A DNA stretch of 64,000 bases from Pigmentiphaga sp. (GCA_023228945.1 JALOAI010000012.1:96066-160065), one strand, 5' to 3'. Shown: positions 33,675-43,021, counted from the first letter of the stretch. Notes: generated from the sequence alone by a model not told the origin. A program made the numbers and translations.

Positions 33675-34652
33675 ATGAAAACCCTGCACGCCACCCTCGG
33701 CGCCGCCATGGCGCTGGGCGCCGCGCTCGCGCCGGTCGCCAGCGCAACCGCCGCCTATCCCGACAAGACCGTCCGACTGATTCTGCCGTTTCCGCCGGGC
33801 GGCTCGGCCGATACCCTGGCCCGCATGCTCGCCGACCGTCTCAAAGACCGCACCGGCGCCACTTTCGTGGTGGAGAACAAGCCCGGCGCCTCGGCCAACC
33901 TCGGCACCGACTACGTGGCCAAGGCCGACCCCGACGGCTACACCATCCTGGTCGGCGTAACCGGCGCGCTCTCGATCAATCCTACGCTGTATCCCGACCT
34001 CGGCTACGTACCCGATCGCGACTTCCAGGGTATCTCGATGATGGCGACCGCACCGGTGGTGATCGCCGCCAGCCCGCAATCGGGCATCACCTCCGTGCAG
34101 GAACTGGTGGAACAGGCCAAGCGCAAGCCCGACGGCCTGTCATACGCCACCAACGGCGTCGGCACCAGCCACCAACTGGCCGGAGAACTGTTCAACCACA
34201 CCGCCGGCATCAAGGTGCGCAACGTCCCGTATAAAGGCACCCCCGCGGCGCTGCAGGACATCGCCGGCGGACGCGTCGAACTCGGCTTCGTCGACCTCAC
34301 GGCAACGCTGCCGATGGTCGCCGGCGATCGCGTCAAGGCCGTGGCCACCACTGGCAGTCAACGGTCGCCCGCCCTGCCCGATGTTCCCACCGTGAGCGAA
34401 TCGGGCTATCCCGACTACGAGGCCCTCACGTGGATAGGGCTGTTTGCGCCCAAGGGCATGAAGGCGGAAGACGTCGAAACCCTCAGCGGGCACGTCAACG
34501 CCGTCCTGTCCGAGCCCGACATGCAGGAGAAGGCGCGCGGCTATGGCCTGGAAGTGCAGGGCAGCAGCCCCGCCGACCTCCAGGCTTTCCTGGTGAGCGA
34601 AAACCAGAAGTGGCGCAAAGTGATCCAGGACGCCGGCATCAAGCTGCAGTAG
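33675..34652 (+). CDS. Bug/TctC-family periplasmic binding protein
   Basis: 325 residues. AGGAGGAG precedes the ATG at 33675. The signal peptide ends PVASATA, and the mature part begins YPDKTVRLILPFPPGG, with NKPGASANLGTDYVAKADP and NVPYKGTPAALQDIAGGRV. It is the last gene of the flavin reductase-hydrolase-monooxygenase operon and probably binds its growth substrate. Confidence 0.94.
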   Translation: MKTLHATLGAAMALGAALAPVASATAAYPDKTVRLILPFPPGGSADTLARMLADRLKDRTGATFVVENKPGASANLGTDYVAKADPDGYTILVGVTGALSINPTLYPDLGYVPDRDFQGISMMATAPVVIAASPQSGITSVQELVEQAKRKPDGLSYATNGVGTSHQLAGELFNHTAGIKVRNVPYKGTPAALQDIAGGRVELGFVDLTATLPMVAGDRVKAVATTGSQRSPALPDVPTVSESGYPDYEALTWIGLFAPKGMKAEDVETLSGHVNAVLSEPDMQEKARGYGLEVQGSSPADLQAFLVSENQKWRKVIQDAGIKLQ

Positions 34653-34710
34653 CGTCGGCACGGGCCCAGGGCGTCGATCACTCCTGCATGACGCCAGAGG
34701 CCCCGCCCCT

Positions 34711-35262
34711 CTAAGCAAAGGGCGTCGAACCCATCGGCTCGGTCGCCCCGCCGCCGGCCTCCTGGTCCCGCCCGTAGCGCAGCCGCTCGAGATTGTCGGC
34801 CATGCGCACACAGAGGGCGAGAAACTGTTCGATCTCGCTGTCGCTCAAACCCTCGACGGCTTCGTCGTAAACATCGTGCGCGTCGCGGGTCATGCGATGC
34901 AGCATCTCTTCGCCATGCGGGGTGAGCGAGACCAATCGCCGGCGGCCGTCGCCTTCATCCACGACACGGCGAATCAATCCCGACTTTTCCATCCGGTTGA
35001 GCGTGGCCGCCATCGAAGGCTGCTCGATGTCGCAAAGCCGCGCCAGCTCGGCTTGCGTGGACGTCTGCAAGCGGTAGACCATGCGCAACACCGGAAACTG
35101 GGCGGGCATCACGCCGTAATCGGTGGTTTTACTGGCCAGTCGCCACACAATCTGGCGCGTGAGGCGAGCCGTCAGAAAACCCAGGCCGGGCGCGCGCACC
35201 GGCCCGGTGGGTCGACCGGCGGGAGGATGGTCGTCAAAGGACAGATCGGAATCGGAAGTCAT
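34711..35262 (-). CDS. MarR-family transcriptional regulator
   Basis: 183 residues. The winged helix shows QFPVLRMVYRLQTSTQAELA, recognition helix around IEQPSMAATLNRMEKSGLI, and wing RRVVDEGDGRRRLVSLT. It is convergent with the operon 30986-34652. The palindrome at 30912-30929 is a plausible binding site. The first 25 residues are poorly conserved and may be a flexible tail. Confidence 0.92.
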   Translation of the reverse strand: MTSDSDLSFDDHPPAGRPTGPVRAPGLGFLTARLTRQIVWRLASKTTDYGVMPAQFPVLRMVYRLQTSTQAELARLCDIEQPSMAATLNRMEKSGLIRRVVDEGDGRRRLVSLTPHGEEMLHRMTRDAHDVYDEAVEGLSDSEIEQFLALCVRMADNLERLRYGRDQEAGGGATEPMGSTPFA

Positions 35263-35390
35263 GACGCTATTCTAGAGCCGTGCGTCCCCTTCGACCGCCT
35301 CAACTTCTGCGGCGACTATCAGTGCACCGGCACCCCCGCCGGCGTCGGGCTGGCGCGCTCGCCGCAGGTGTTTCTGAAGCCTGGCGTCGG

Positions 35391-36134
35391 CTACACCGCG
35401 TTCAACACCGCCTGGATCTCGCGCGCCAGCGGCCGCAGGGTGGCGGCCAGCCTTTCGGCGCCCGCCGCGCGCAGTTTGCCGGTGTCGGACACCAGCGCCA
35501 GCGCGCCGAGCACTTCGCCGCCGGCGTCGAAGAGCGGCACCGCGGCGGCGCCGAGCTGGGGCTCCAGCTCGCCGTCCGAAAAATAGAATCCAGCCTTGCG
35601 AATGGCCGTGAAGTACCTGCGAAACTCGGTCCAGTCGCCGCCGATGCCGTTGGCGGCGGCCTCGGCGGCGTGGATCTCGTAGATGCGGCGCAAGGGATGG
35701 CGGCGCAGATGGGCCAGTATCACCTTGGGCGCGGCGCCGCGAAACAGCGGCCGCACGCGGCCACGCCCATAACTGAGGGACAAGCGGTCATCGGGGCTCA
35801 CACGATGGGTGTCGACCACCTGCTGATGCCATAACGACGACAACACGGCGTCGAAGCCGGTTTGCTCCACCAATCGGTGCATCCAGGGCACGGCCGCGCG
35901 CAGCACCGGATCGGTCTGCCGCAATTGCAGATCGAGCACCGCGATCCTGGCGCCCAGGCCGTAGCGTCCCGCGGCCACCTTCTGCAGGAAGCCGGCCTCC
36001 ACCAGCTCGCGCACATAGCGATAGCCGGTGGGCCGCGTATAGCCCAGCGTTTCGATGATGTCGTCGGTGGCCCACACCGGCTTCTCCGGCGAGAACAGAT
36101 TCAAAATGGCGAATACCCGCGATGCACTGCTCAC
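35391..36134 (-). CDS. IclR-family transcriptional regulator
   Basis: 247 residues from a GTG at 36134 (CAGGGG upstream); the longer frame overlaps the neighbouring reductase gene. The DNA-binding part reads SSASRVFAILNLFSPEKPVW, with GYTRPTGYRYVRELVEAGFL. The effector domain includes AAPKVILAHLRRH and ends REIQAVLNAV. Length is normal for the family. Its target may be the adjacent aldo/keto reductase gene, 77 bases upstream on the same strand, but there is no direct evidence. Confidence 0.88.
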   Translation of the reverse strand: MSSASRVFAILNLFSPEKPVWATDDIIETLGYTRPTGYRYVRELVEAGFLQKVAAGRYGLGARIAVLDLQLRQTDPVLRAAVPWMHRLVEQTGFDAVLSSLWHQQVVDTHRVSPDDRLSLSYGRGRVRPLFRGAAPKVILAHLRRHPLRRIYEIHAAEAAANGIGGDWTEFRRYFTAIRKAGFYFSDGELEPQLGAAAVPLFDAGGEVLGALALVSDTGKLRAAGAERLAATLRPLAREIQAVLNAV

Positions 36135-36211
36135 TCTCGACCCCTGGACAATTGACCGGCACCCGGCGGGGCATTGTAGGCCCGCCCCGATGTCGACCCT
36201 CCCATCCCGAC

Positions 36212-37171
36212 TCAGGACAAGGTCCGTACGTACTCGACCATCCGCCGACGCATGGCGTCGTCGGGCAGCTCGCCAAATGCCGCGCCCATGTTGTCGATCA
36301 TGTGGCGCGCCTGGCTGGTTGCCGGCGTAGCCGCGGTGATCGTCGGATTGGCGATCACGAATTTCAGGAAAAACTGCGCCCATGAGCGGGCCCCGACATC
36401 CGCGGCCCAGGCTGGCAGGGCCTGGCCTCGCACCCGGCTCCACAATCGCGTGCGGCCGAACGGCGCGTAGCACAATACCGCGATACCTCGATCGCGCGCC
36501 AGCGGCAGGAGCCGTTCCTCCACGGCGCGGTTATCGATCGCGTAGTCCACCCCGATGAAGTCGAGCGGCTCACGCCGCATCCACTGCTCCAGTGCTTCGT
36601 ATTGCCGCTCGAAAGTCGTGGTGAGCCCGAGGTAACGGATACGGCCGGCGTCCTTCAGCCCGCGCAGCAGCGGCAATTGGGTGGCAACGTCGCCCAGGTT
36701 ATGCACCTGGATCAGGTCGATCACCGGCTGGCCCAGGCGCTCAAACGAGGCTTCGAGTTGCCGCCGCGCGGCGGCAACGTCGGCCTGGCCGCCGCCACGG
36801 CCCGCCACGTTGAGCTTGGTGGCCCAGAATAATGACTTCGCGATGCCGAGTTCCTGGACGATGCGGCCAGCCACGGCCTCGGCATCGCCATACGAGGGCG
36901 CGGTGTCGAACACCGCGCCGCCGTGCTCCACCAAGGCCTCGAAGACGGCGCGCAGCGCCGCCAGATCGTCCTGCCCGGCGCTCTGCGCGAACGTGGCGGA
37001 ACTGCCCAGCCCCACCACCGGCAGGCGCTGGCCGGAAGATGGAATCGCGCGGGTGATGAGCGCCGCGGTGTCGCCGGCCTCGGCCTCGGCCTTGCCCGCG
37101 CCGGCCAGCGGCCATGCCAGGCTGGTCCCTGCCGCCAGCGCCAGCTTGAGTGAATCGCGTCGTGTGATCAT
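36212..37171 (-). CDS. Aldo/keto reductase with Tat signal
   Basis: 319 residues. The N-terminus ITRRDSLKLALAAGTSLAWP carries twin arginine and a hydrophobic stretch, so the folded enzyme is probably exported with its NADPH cofactor. The barrel includes VGLGSSATFAQSA, GAVFDTAPSYGDAEAVAGR (catalytic Asp and Tyr), KLNVAGRGGGQ, and DLIQVHNLGDVATQLPLLRG. AGAGGTC precedes the ATG. The physiological substrate is unknown. Confidence 0.9.
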   Translation of the reverse strand: MITRRDSLKLALAAGTSLAWPLAGAGKAEAEAGDTAALITRAIPSSGQRLPVVGLGSSATFAQSAGQDDLAALRAVFEALVEHGGAVFDTAPSYGDAEAVAGRIVQELGIAKSLFWATKLNVAGRGGGQADVAAARRQLEASFERLGQPVIDLIQVHNLGDVATQLPLLRGLKDAGRIRYLGLTTTFERQYEALEQWMRREPLDFIGVDYAIDNRAVEERLLPLARDRGIAVLCYAPFGRTRLWSRVRGQALPAWAADVGARSWAQFFLKFVIANPTITAATPATSQARHMIDNMGAAFGELPDDAMRRRMVEYVRTLS

Positions 37172-37221
37172 TCCGACCTCTCTTGGTAAGCGTGCCGTGT
37201 GCTTTTGCGACTCCCTGAACA

Positions 37222-37357
37222 GACGGGAGTTCGTGAAGAACTCCGGCCTTTCGGCCGGAGCTTCTCCGCCACCATTCAGGGGAGCCTTCGGCTCCAGCGG
37301 ATTTGGCCTCGCTCACCTCGCCGTGAACGGCGAGGCCTGCGCTTAGGCACGTGGTCA
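37222..37357 (-). repeat. Hairpin-rich composite repeat (repeat B)
   Basis: Four perfect hairpins stand in a row: GGAGTTC-GTGAA-GAACTCC (37226-37244), CCGGCC-TTTC-GGCCGG (37243-37258), GGAGCC-TTC-GGCTCC (37281-37295) and CCTCGCCG-TGAA-CGGCGAGG (37316-37335). The element ends with copy 5 of the dispersed motif (37334-37357). The same order, in reverse complement, occurs at 58209-58330. The arrangement recalls the folded 3' ends of IS200/IS605-type elements, but no transposase remains. Confidence 0.85.
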
Positions 37358-37429
37358 ATGTTCCGGTTTTATGTCTGGTTGTGCGGCCATGGTCGTACCG
37401 TACGAGCACTTCCCGTCAAGGATGCCGGC

Positions 37430-38740
37430 CTATGGACTGGAACCGCGCCGCCGCGTGCCGGACGTACCGGACGCCGCCAGCAAGCGCTGGCGGCGGGCCA
37501 GCCAGAATCCGAGCGCGGCCCAGGCCAGGGCCACCGGCACGGTTAAGCCGGCCAAGGCCGCCAGTCCGGGCGCCAGGCGCGCCAGCACACCCTCGACCTG
37601 AGCGCCCAGCACATCGCCGCCACGATAGACGAAAGTATCGATCATGGCCTTGGATTTGTATTTGTCTTCGCGCGATGTCACAGTGTAGAGCGTTTCGCGC
37701 GCCGGCCGGGTGATGGCCCGCTGGATGGCCCGGAAGGCCGCCTCCAGCACGATCAAAGCGGCCAGCGAGCCGACGATCGCCAGGCCCACGATGCCCAGCG
37801 CCACCGTCAGCGGCAACAGTACCAGGGCGGTCGCCACGCCCAGCCGCTGCATCAAATGCCCCGTTACCAGGGCCTGCAGCACCAGGGTTGCCACCTGGGT
37901 GATGAGATCGATGCGGGCGAACCACGTGGTGCGAAGGTCCATATCGGCGCCCAATTCGCCCACCATCTGCAAACGGGTGAAGTACAGGAAGGTCGAGATG
38001 ACGGTCATGCACACGACATAGGCAGCAATACCCAGCAGATAGGGCGATTGCAGCGTGGCGCGCAGGCCGGCCCAGGCAGTGCCGCCGATCACGGCCGTTT
38101 GCTCGCGCGCGGGCGCCCCGGGCTTGTCCTTTCCGCCACCCTGGCTGCGCGACACCGCCCATGCCAGCCACACCGCCGCCATCAACAGTGCGGCGGCCAC
38201 CAGCAGCAAGGCCGGCGTGCCCAGCGGCCGCGCCAGCGTCGCGGCCATCCAGGCTCCGGCGATGGCACCCAGCGTGCCGCCCACGGCGATCAGCGCAAAG
38301 CAGCGTCGGCTCTGTTCGAAGGTGAAGCGGTCGGTCATCAGCGCCCAGAACAGCATGGTGGCAAACAGATTGAAGACGCTGAACCAGACGTAGAACACCT
38401 GGCCGCTGACCACGCCCACCGCGGCGGGTGCCAGCGCGAGGAGGGCATAGAAGCCCAGCAAGCAAACGATGAGCACGCCATAGGTCGCGGCAATGAAAGC
38501 CACCCGCCGGTAGCGGCTTACCAGCCAGCCAAAAACCGGATTGACCGCCAGGGTGACCAAAGCCGTGCCGATGAACAGCCAGCGCACCGCCTCGATGCCT
38601 CGCTGCATGCCCAACGCCTCGCGCGCCGGGCGTACGACCATCAGGGCGGCGAGCACGCAGAAAAAAAACAGCCCGGAGAGCAGGACGGGCCGAATCTCTT
38701 CACGGCGCAGATTGAACAAGGCGAACAGACGCTGACGCAT
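37430..38740 (-). CDS. Nucleotide-translocase-like (NTT/MFS) membrane carrier
   Basis: 436 residues with about twelve hydrophobic segments, starting at the ATG 38740 (AGGAG upstream). FFFCVLAALMVVRPAREALG after the first helix, FYVWFSVFNLFATMLFWALM and RCFALIAVGGTLGAIAG are features of the ADP/ATP-translocase-like family found in many free-living bacteria. TRPARETLYTVTSREDKYKS is a conserved cytoplasmic loop. The transported compound is unknown; in this branch it need not be a nucleotide. Confidence 0.82.
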   Translation of the reverse strand: MRQRLFALFNLRREEIRPVLLSGLFFFCVLAALMVVRPAREALGMQRGIEAVRWLFIGTALVTLAVNPVFGWLVSRYRRVAFIAATYGVLIVCLLGFYALLALAPAAVGVVSGQVFYVWFSVFNLFATMLFWALMTDRFTFEQSRRCFALIAVGGTLGAIAGAWMAATLARPLGTPALLLVAAALLMAAVWLAWAVSRSQGGGKDKPGAPAREQTAVIGGTAWAGLRATLQSPYLLGIAAYVVCMTVISTFLYFTRLQMVGELGADMDLRTTWFARIDLITQVATLVLQALVTGHLMQRLGVATALVLLPLTVALGIVGLAIVGSLAALIVLEAAFRAIQRAITRPARETLYTVTSREDKYKSKAMIDTFVYRGGDVLGAQVEGVLARLAPGLAALAGLTVPVALAWAALGFWLARRQRLLAASGTSGTRRRGSSP

Positions 38741-38792
38741 TCGATCGGACTCCTGGCGACGAACGCGGGCTGGGGCAGTCTGTCGCTGCTCG

Positions 38793-39947
38793 TTATTGTG
38801 CCACCTCGTCTTCCGGCGTGAGACAACGAATCCGATTACGTCCGCCGGCCTTGGCCTCATACAGCAAGCGGTCGGTCATGCGCAGCGCGGTGGCCAGCGG
38901 CGTCGCCGCTTCGAAGACCGCCACGCCAAAACTCGCGGTACAGCGCACCGCTTGCTGTGCCTTGCCGAATGTGTGGGCTTCGATGTCGGCCCGCAGGCGT
39001 TCGGCTATCTTGCCCGCCTCCGCCAGCGTCGTCTCGGGCAGGAGAATGACGAACTCTTCACCGCCAAAGCGCGCCACGACGTCGTCCAGCCGGGTGCCGT
39101 CGGCGACGATGCGGCCCACCTCGGCAAGAACCGCATCGCCCATGCCGTGACCCCAGGTATCGTTCAGATCCTTGAATCGGTCGAGATCGAACAAAACCAG
39201 CGCGTAGCCGCGTACGCCCCGCACACTGTCCCTCGCGGCTTCGGCAAAGCCCCGGCGGTTGAGCATGCCGGTGAGGCTGTCGGTCCGGCTCAAGCGCCTT
39301 TCGGCCGACAGGCGCTGCCAGAACGCCGAACCGATGAACCCGATGGCGAACAGCACGGCGAACACATTGATCATCGCCAGCGTCGAGCTCCAGAACCTGC
39401 CGTCATTGAAGCCGTACGTTGCCAGTGCAGCCTCCGGTACGGCCACCACCCGCCAGATGCCGAACAGGGCAAATGCCGCGAACGAGCCCAACAGCAGGCG
39501 CTCGACCCAGGTTCGCCGCAGTAATCCGCGCGCCCGGTAAGCGGCCACGATGCACAGGATCGAGATCGTGGCCTGCAGCGCCATGACCCTGATAGGATTA
39601 TCGGGCTGCCACCAAGTGAAGTAGGTCCGTGCCGCGAAACCGAGGATCGCGATGGCGGCCAGGCTGGGGTCGGCCTTGCGTACGCCCGCCAGCTGGCAGA
39701 GAGCCTGGGCGATCCAATATGCCGCGGCCAGGAACAACCCGCCGGTTACCACGATGATCAAGCCGTGGGGATCCCGCAATCCCGCCACTTGGATCGTGAT
39801 GGCGACGCCATAGGCCAGATAGGCGAACGCGGCCTGCCTGAGCGACTGCATGCGCCGTCCGCTTTCGCGAAAGGTCAGGTACAGCAGCCCCGCCAGGCAC
39901 AGCATCACCACCGGGTGGCTGAGTTCCAGCAAACCGACGTGCCGCAT
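38793..39947 (-). CDS. Membrane-bound diguanylate cyclase (GGDEF)
   Basis: 384 residues from the ATG at 39947. The first 200 residues form about six membrane segments of an unassigned sensor. The C-terminal GGDEF domain reads SRTDSLTGMLNRRGF, VLFDLDRFKDLNDTWGH and ARFGGEEFVILLPET. The active site is GGEEF, and the inhibitory site RLDD lies exactly five residues ahead of it, so product inhibition by c-di-GMP is expected. There is no EAL domain. Confidence 0.95.
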   Translation of the reverse strand: MRHVGLLELSHPVVMLCLAGLLYLTFRESGRRMQSLRQAAFAYLAYGVAITIQVAGLRDPHGLIIVVTGGLFLAAAYWIAQALCQLAGVRKADPSLAAIAILGFAARTYFTWWQPDNPIRVMALQATISILCIVAAYRARGLLRRTWVERLLLGSFAAFALFGIWRVVAVPEAALATYGFNDGRFWSSTLAMINVFAVLFAIGFIGSAFWQRLSAERRLSRTDSLTGMLNRRGFAEAARDSVRGVRGYALVLFDLDRFKDLNDTWGHGMGDAVLAEVGRIVADGTRLDDVVARFGGEEFVILLPETTLAEAGKIAERLRADIEAHTFGKAQQAVRCTASFGVAVFEAATPLATALRMTDRLLYEAKAGGRNRIRCLTPEDEVAQ

Positions 39948-40275
39948 CACGGTAGGCTCTTGGTGTTACCGATATGATGCTTGGTGAATCCGAGCGGCAT
40001 GCCGGGCGCGAAGTGGTCCGGCTTGCGCTTGGGCGCCTGGTCGATCATGGTTCCTCGGGGATTCGTCATGCCGCCGGAGTCAGGACGACACCGGACGCGT
40101 TTGGCGGGAACAGGCGAAGGATACCCCCTCTCGATTGAACCACACACCAAGCCGGGCTCTCACCGGCCCCGGAAAGTCGCCGCCCGTGCCACCGAGCGGC
40201 GATCGCCAAAGCGCGGTCAGCGCCGACCCAGCCGGGCCCCTCGACTCAAAAGCGGGCCCGCGCGGCGGCGCGTGG
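39948..40275. other. Intergenic region with repeat motif
   Basis: Copy 6 of the dispersed motif (40007-40043) lies here, and a partial copy, TGACCACGCGCC on the minus strand, is near 40266-40278. No gene or terminator was recognised between them. Confidence 0.45.
40007..40043 (-). repeat. Dispersed 24-bp motif, copy 6
   Basis: On the minus strand the core (40020-40043) reads TCGACCAGGCG and ends AAGCGCAAGCC. It is followed by GGACCACTTCGCG. Confidence 0.65.
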
Positions 40276-40968
40276 TCAGACACCGAACGCGCCTGCCTTG
40301 GGGTCTACGCGGCGTGCGTCCGTCAATCGATAGGTCAGTTCGTCCAGCCGCTTCACGCCCTGGCTCGCGAACTTGCCCTCCGCCTCCAGCGCATTGTGGC
40401 GGCGCAGCAGCTCGGGCGTTGCCAGGTTCGCCAGCAACGTCCGCACCTCGTCGTGGGGTACCGAAAAAGGCGGGCCGGCTTTCAGTTCCTGGGGATAGTC
40501 CAGCGTCAGCAGCAGGCCGCGGTAGCCCGGCGCCAGGCCGCCATACACCTGACGACAGTAAGCCGGCCGCATCGCCGGAGGCAAAGCGATCAGGGCAGCG
40601 CGGTCGAATACGGCCCCGCAATCGGCCCAGAGCGCTGGCGCCGCCTGAAAAATATCGCCGCACAGGATCTCGATCGGCCCGCTTCGGTAGAGCACGCCAT
40701 CGGCGGTCTGCTGGCGCTCGGCCTCCAGGTCGTGTTCGGCAAAGAAAGAGTGCGCAGCCTCTTCGGCAAGCTCCACCCCCAGTACGGCATGGCCTCGCTC
40801 GGCCAACCATAACAGGTCGAGGCTTTTGCCGCACAACGGCACCAAGACGCGTGTTTTGGCGGATAGTGCCAGTTGAGGCCAGTGTTCGCGCAAGGCCGTG
40901 TTTATGCGCGGTTGGTGAAATCCGATGCGCCCCTGGCGCCAGCGTTCGAGCCAAAAACCGGGCTCCAT
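40276..40968 (-). CDS. tpm: Thiopurine S-methyltransferase
   Basis: 230 residues. The start at 40968 (MEPGFWLERWRQGRIGFHQP) is preferred over 40977 because AGGAG lies at the correct distance only for it. VLVPLCGKSLDLLWLAERGH is the SAM-binding glycine loop typical of bacterial TPMT, with VLGVELAEEA and GAVFDRAALIALPPAMRPAY. Bacterial Tpm proteins methylate thiopurines, selenium and tellurium compounds with SAM. It stands alone. Confidence 0.95.
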   Translation of the reverse strand: MEPGFWLERWRQGRIGFHQPRINTALREHWPQLALSAKTRVLVPLCGKSLDLLWLAERGHAVLGVELAEEAAHSFFAEHDLEAERQQTADGVLYRSGPIEILCGDIFQAAPALWADCGAVFDRAALIALPPAMRPAYCRQVYGGLAPGYRGLLLTLDYPQELKAGPPFSVPHDEVRTLLANLATPELLRRHNALEAEGKFASQGVKRLDELTYRLTDARRVDPKAGAFGV

Positions 40969-41042
40969 GTCGTCCATCTCCTGTTTCAGCGCGTGGCCGC
41001 ATTATAGGATTGGCGCTCGCCGGCGATCTGGGGCTGGAACGG

Positions 41043-41067
41043 AAAAAGCCGCGCCTTACGGCGCGGC
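41043..41067 (-). terminator. Rho-independent terminator behind the antiporter gene
   Basis: Read on the minus strand, GCCGCGCC-GTAA-GGCGCGGC is followed by TTTTT. It lies 22 bases beyond the stop of the AspT-like gene and separates it from tpm. Confidence 0.9.
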
Positions 41068-41088
41068 AGGGTGTTCGGCGAACAACAC

Positions 41089-42780
41089 CTACATCAGCAG
41101 CAACACGATCACCAGACCCCACAACGTCAGCAGCGTGTTGCTCACGGCGTAAGGTACCGTATAGCCCAACATCGGCACATTGCTCTTGGCAGCGTCCGCC
41201 ACCATGGCCACCGAAGCCGTGCTGGTGCGTGCTCCTCCGCAACAACCCAGGTTGATCGCCGGATCGAAGCGAAAAATATACTTGCCGATGAGCGGCGCGA
41301 GCACCATTGGCAGACCCGTGGCGAACAGTCCCCACAGGAACATTTCTATCCCCACCTGCTGAAGCCCGGCGATGAAGGTTGGTCCTGCGGTGATACCGAC
41401 CACGGCGATGAAAGCGTTCAGCCCCACCGAGTTCATGAACCACAGCGTGGCGCTGGGCACGCTGCCCAGCTTAGGCATAAAACCGCGCAGCCAGCCGAAC
41501 AGCAAACCCATGACCAGCGCCCCGCCCGAAGTGGAGAGCGTGATCGGCACGCCGTCCACCGGCACGACGATCGCACCGAGGAGCCCTCCGAGCACGATCC
41601 CCGAGCCGACGAACACCATGTCGGTCACGCTGGTCGGACGATCCGCGAAGCCGAGTTCGGCGACCACGGCTTCCACATGTTTACGGCTGCCGCTGACACT
41701 GATGATATCGCCGTGATACACCTTGGTCTGCGCCTGTACCGGTATATCCACGCTCATCGCCCCCCGCCGTATGCGGGTTACGTAAACGCCGCGGGCCACC
41801 TTCTCTTTCGACAATTCGAGGAGGGTACGACCGTTCGCGCGCTTGCTGGTGAGCAGCACATCCACGGCCTCGATCGGAACGTCCAGCAGCTCCTTGTCGG
41901 CCACTTCTTCGGCCCGGTTGCCCCATTCGACCATCGCCTCGTGGCGGCCGGACACCGCCACGACGTCGCCCACCTGGAGCACGGTGCCGTCGTCGAACGG
42001 AATGATTTTGCCGCCACGCCGCAGACCTTCGAGAAACATGCGGTCGCCTGCGGCGGCTTCGGCCTGGGCCACGGTCTTGCCCGCGATGACGCCCGGCTGC
42101 GTCAGGCGGTAGGCGCGCGCCACGTATTGGAACCAGGCTGTGCGTATGCCGCCCTCCGGCTCGCCGGCCGACATTTCGCGCTCATATCGAGCGCACTCCT
42201 TCTGCAGATCGATGCGCAGCAGCTTGGGACCCAGAAACGCCACGATCCATCCCGTTCCCACCGTGCCAAACAAATACGTCACGGCATAGGCCACCGGAAT
42301 CTGATCCAGCTGAGCCTGGATCTCCGCCGGCGACAGATCCATACGATTGATGGCGTCGGTGGCCAGACCGATCGACGCCGAAATCGTCTGCGACCCCGCC
42401 AGCAGTCCGGCGGCCAGGCCCGGACCGTAGCCCGAGAGCACGGCGGCCAGGTAGACCGACCCCAGGCAAAGGACTGAGATCACCACGGCAAATACCGCCT
42501 GCGGCAGGCCATCGCTGGCGATGCCGCGTACGAACTGCGGTCCCACGCCAAAGCCGACCGCGAACAGGAACATTATGAAAAAGATCGATTTGATCTGCGG
42601 CGAGATATCGATACCGATTTGGCCGATCAGGACGCCGGCCAGCAAGGTACCCGTCACCGCTCCCAGACTGAAGCTCTTGAACTTCAAGTCGCCGATCCAA
42701 TACCCGAGCGCCAAGGCGAGAAAAATCGCCAGTTCGGGGTTGTGGCGCAAGGTCGCCGCCAACCAATCCAACAATTCCAT
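41089..42780 (-). CDS. aspT: AspT/YidE-type amino-acid antiporter
   Basis: 563 residues with two halves of about five membrane segments each, separated by two TrkA-C (RCK_C) domains (GDVVAVSGRHEAMVEWG and GDIISVSGSRKHVEAVV). GLLAGSQTISASIGLATDAI and GCCGGARTSTASVAMVADAA are the paired conserved re-entrant loops of the aspartate:alanine exchanger family. GGAGG precedes the ATG. The adjacent PLP decarboxylase gene suggests a decarboxylation-antiport pair that consumes protons, as AspD-AspT does in lactic acid bacteria. Confidence 0.92.
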   Translation of the reverse strand: MELLDWLAATLRHNPELAIFLALALGYWIGDLKFKSFSLGAVTGTLLAGVLIGQIGIDISPQIKSIFFIMFLFAVGFGVGPQFVRGIASDGLPQAVFAVVISVLCLGSVYLAAVLSGYGPGLAAGLLAGSQTISASIGLATDAINRMDLSPAEIQAQLDQIPVAYAVTYLFGTVGTGWIVAFLGPKLLRIDLQKECARYEREMSAGEPEGGIRTAWFQYVARAYRLTQPGVIAGKTVAQAEAAAGDRMFLEGLRRGGKIIPFDDGTVLQVGDVVAVSGRHEAMVEWGNRAEEVADKELLDVPIEAVDVLLTSKRANGRTLLELSKEKVARGVYVTRIRRGAMSVDIPVQAQTKVYHGDIISVSGSRKHVEAVVAELGFADRPTSVTDMVFVGSGIVLGGLLGAIVVPVDGVPITLSTSGGALVMGLLFGWLRGFMPKLGSVPSATLWFMNSVGLNAFIAVVGITAGPTFIAGLQQVGIEMFLWGLFATGLPMVLAPLIGKYIFRFDPAINLGCCGGARTSTASVAMVADAAKSNVPMLGYTVPYAVSNTLLTLWGLVIVLLLM

Positions 42781-42857
42781 GTCAGCCTCCGCACCGCCGC
42801 CCGAAGCGAGCCGAAGCCTCCCCGGAGAACGGCGAACGTAGCGAGCGTGGGGATGGT

Positions 42858-42889
42858 TTCATTTCACACTCCATGCCATTTGAAATGAA
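42858..42889. promoter_or_regulatory. Inverted repeat upstream of the antiporter gene
   Basis: TTCATTTCA (42858-42866) and TGAAATGAA (42881-42889) form perfect 9-base arms with a 14-base spacer. The site lies 78 bases before the antiporter start, in the 241-base gap behind the decarboxylase gene. A regulator site for independent expression of the antiporter is likely; an RNA hairpin is the alternative. Confidence 0.6.
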
Positions 42890-43021
42890 CACTCGGGGCC
42901 GGCCGGCCAAGCGCTTTGCCCATCGAGGGCAGGCGCGGCCCGCCTATTCCGCAAGCGGGTTAAGCATCAAGGTTTGAGAACGTCCCGGGGCCTGCCGCGC
43001 CGCGTCAGGCCCTCCGGGAAA

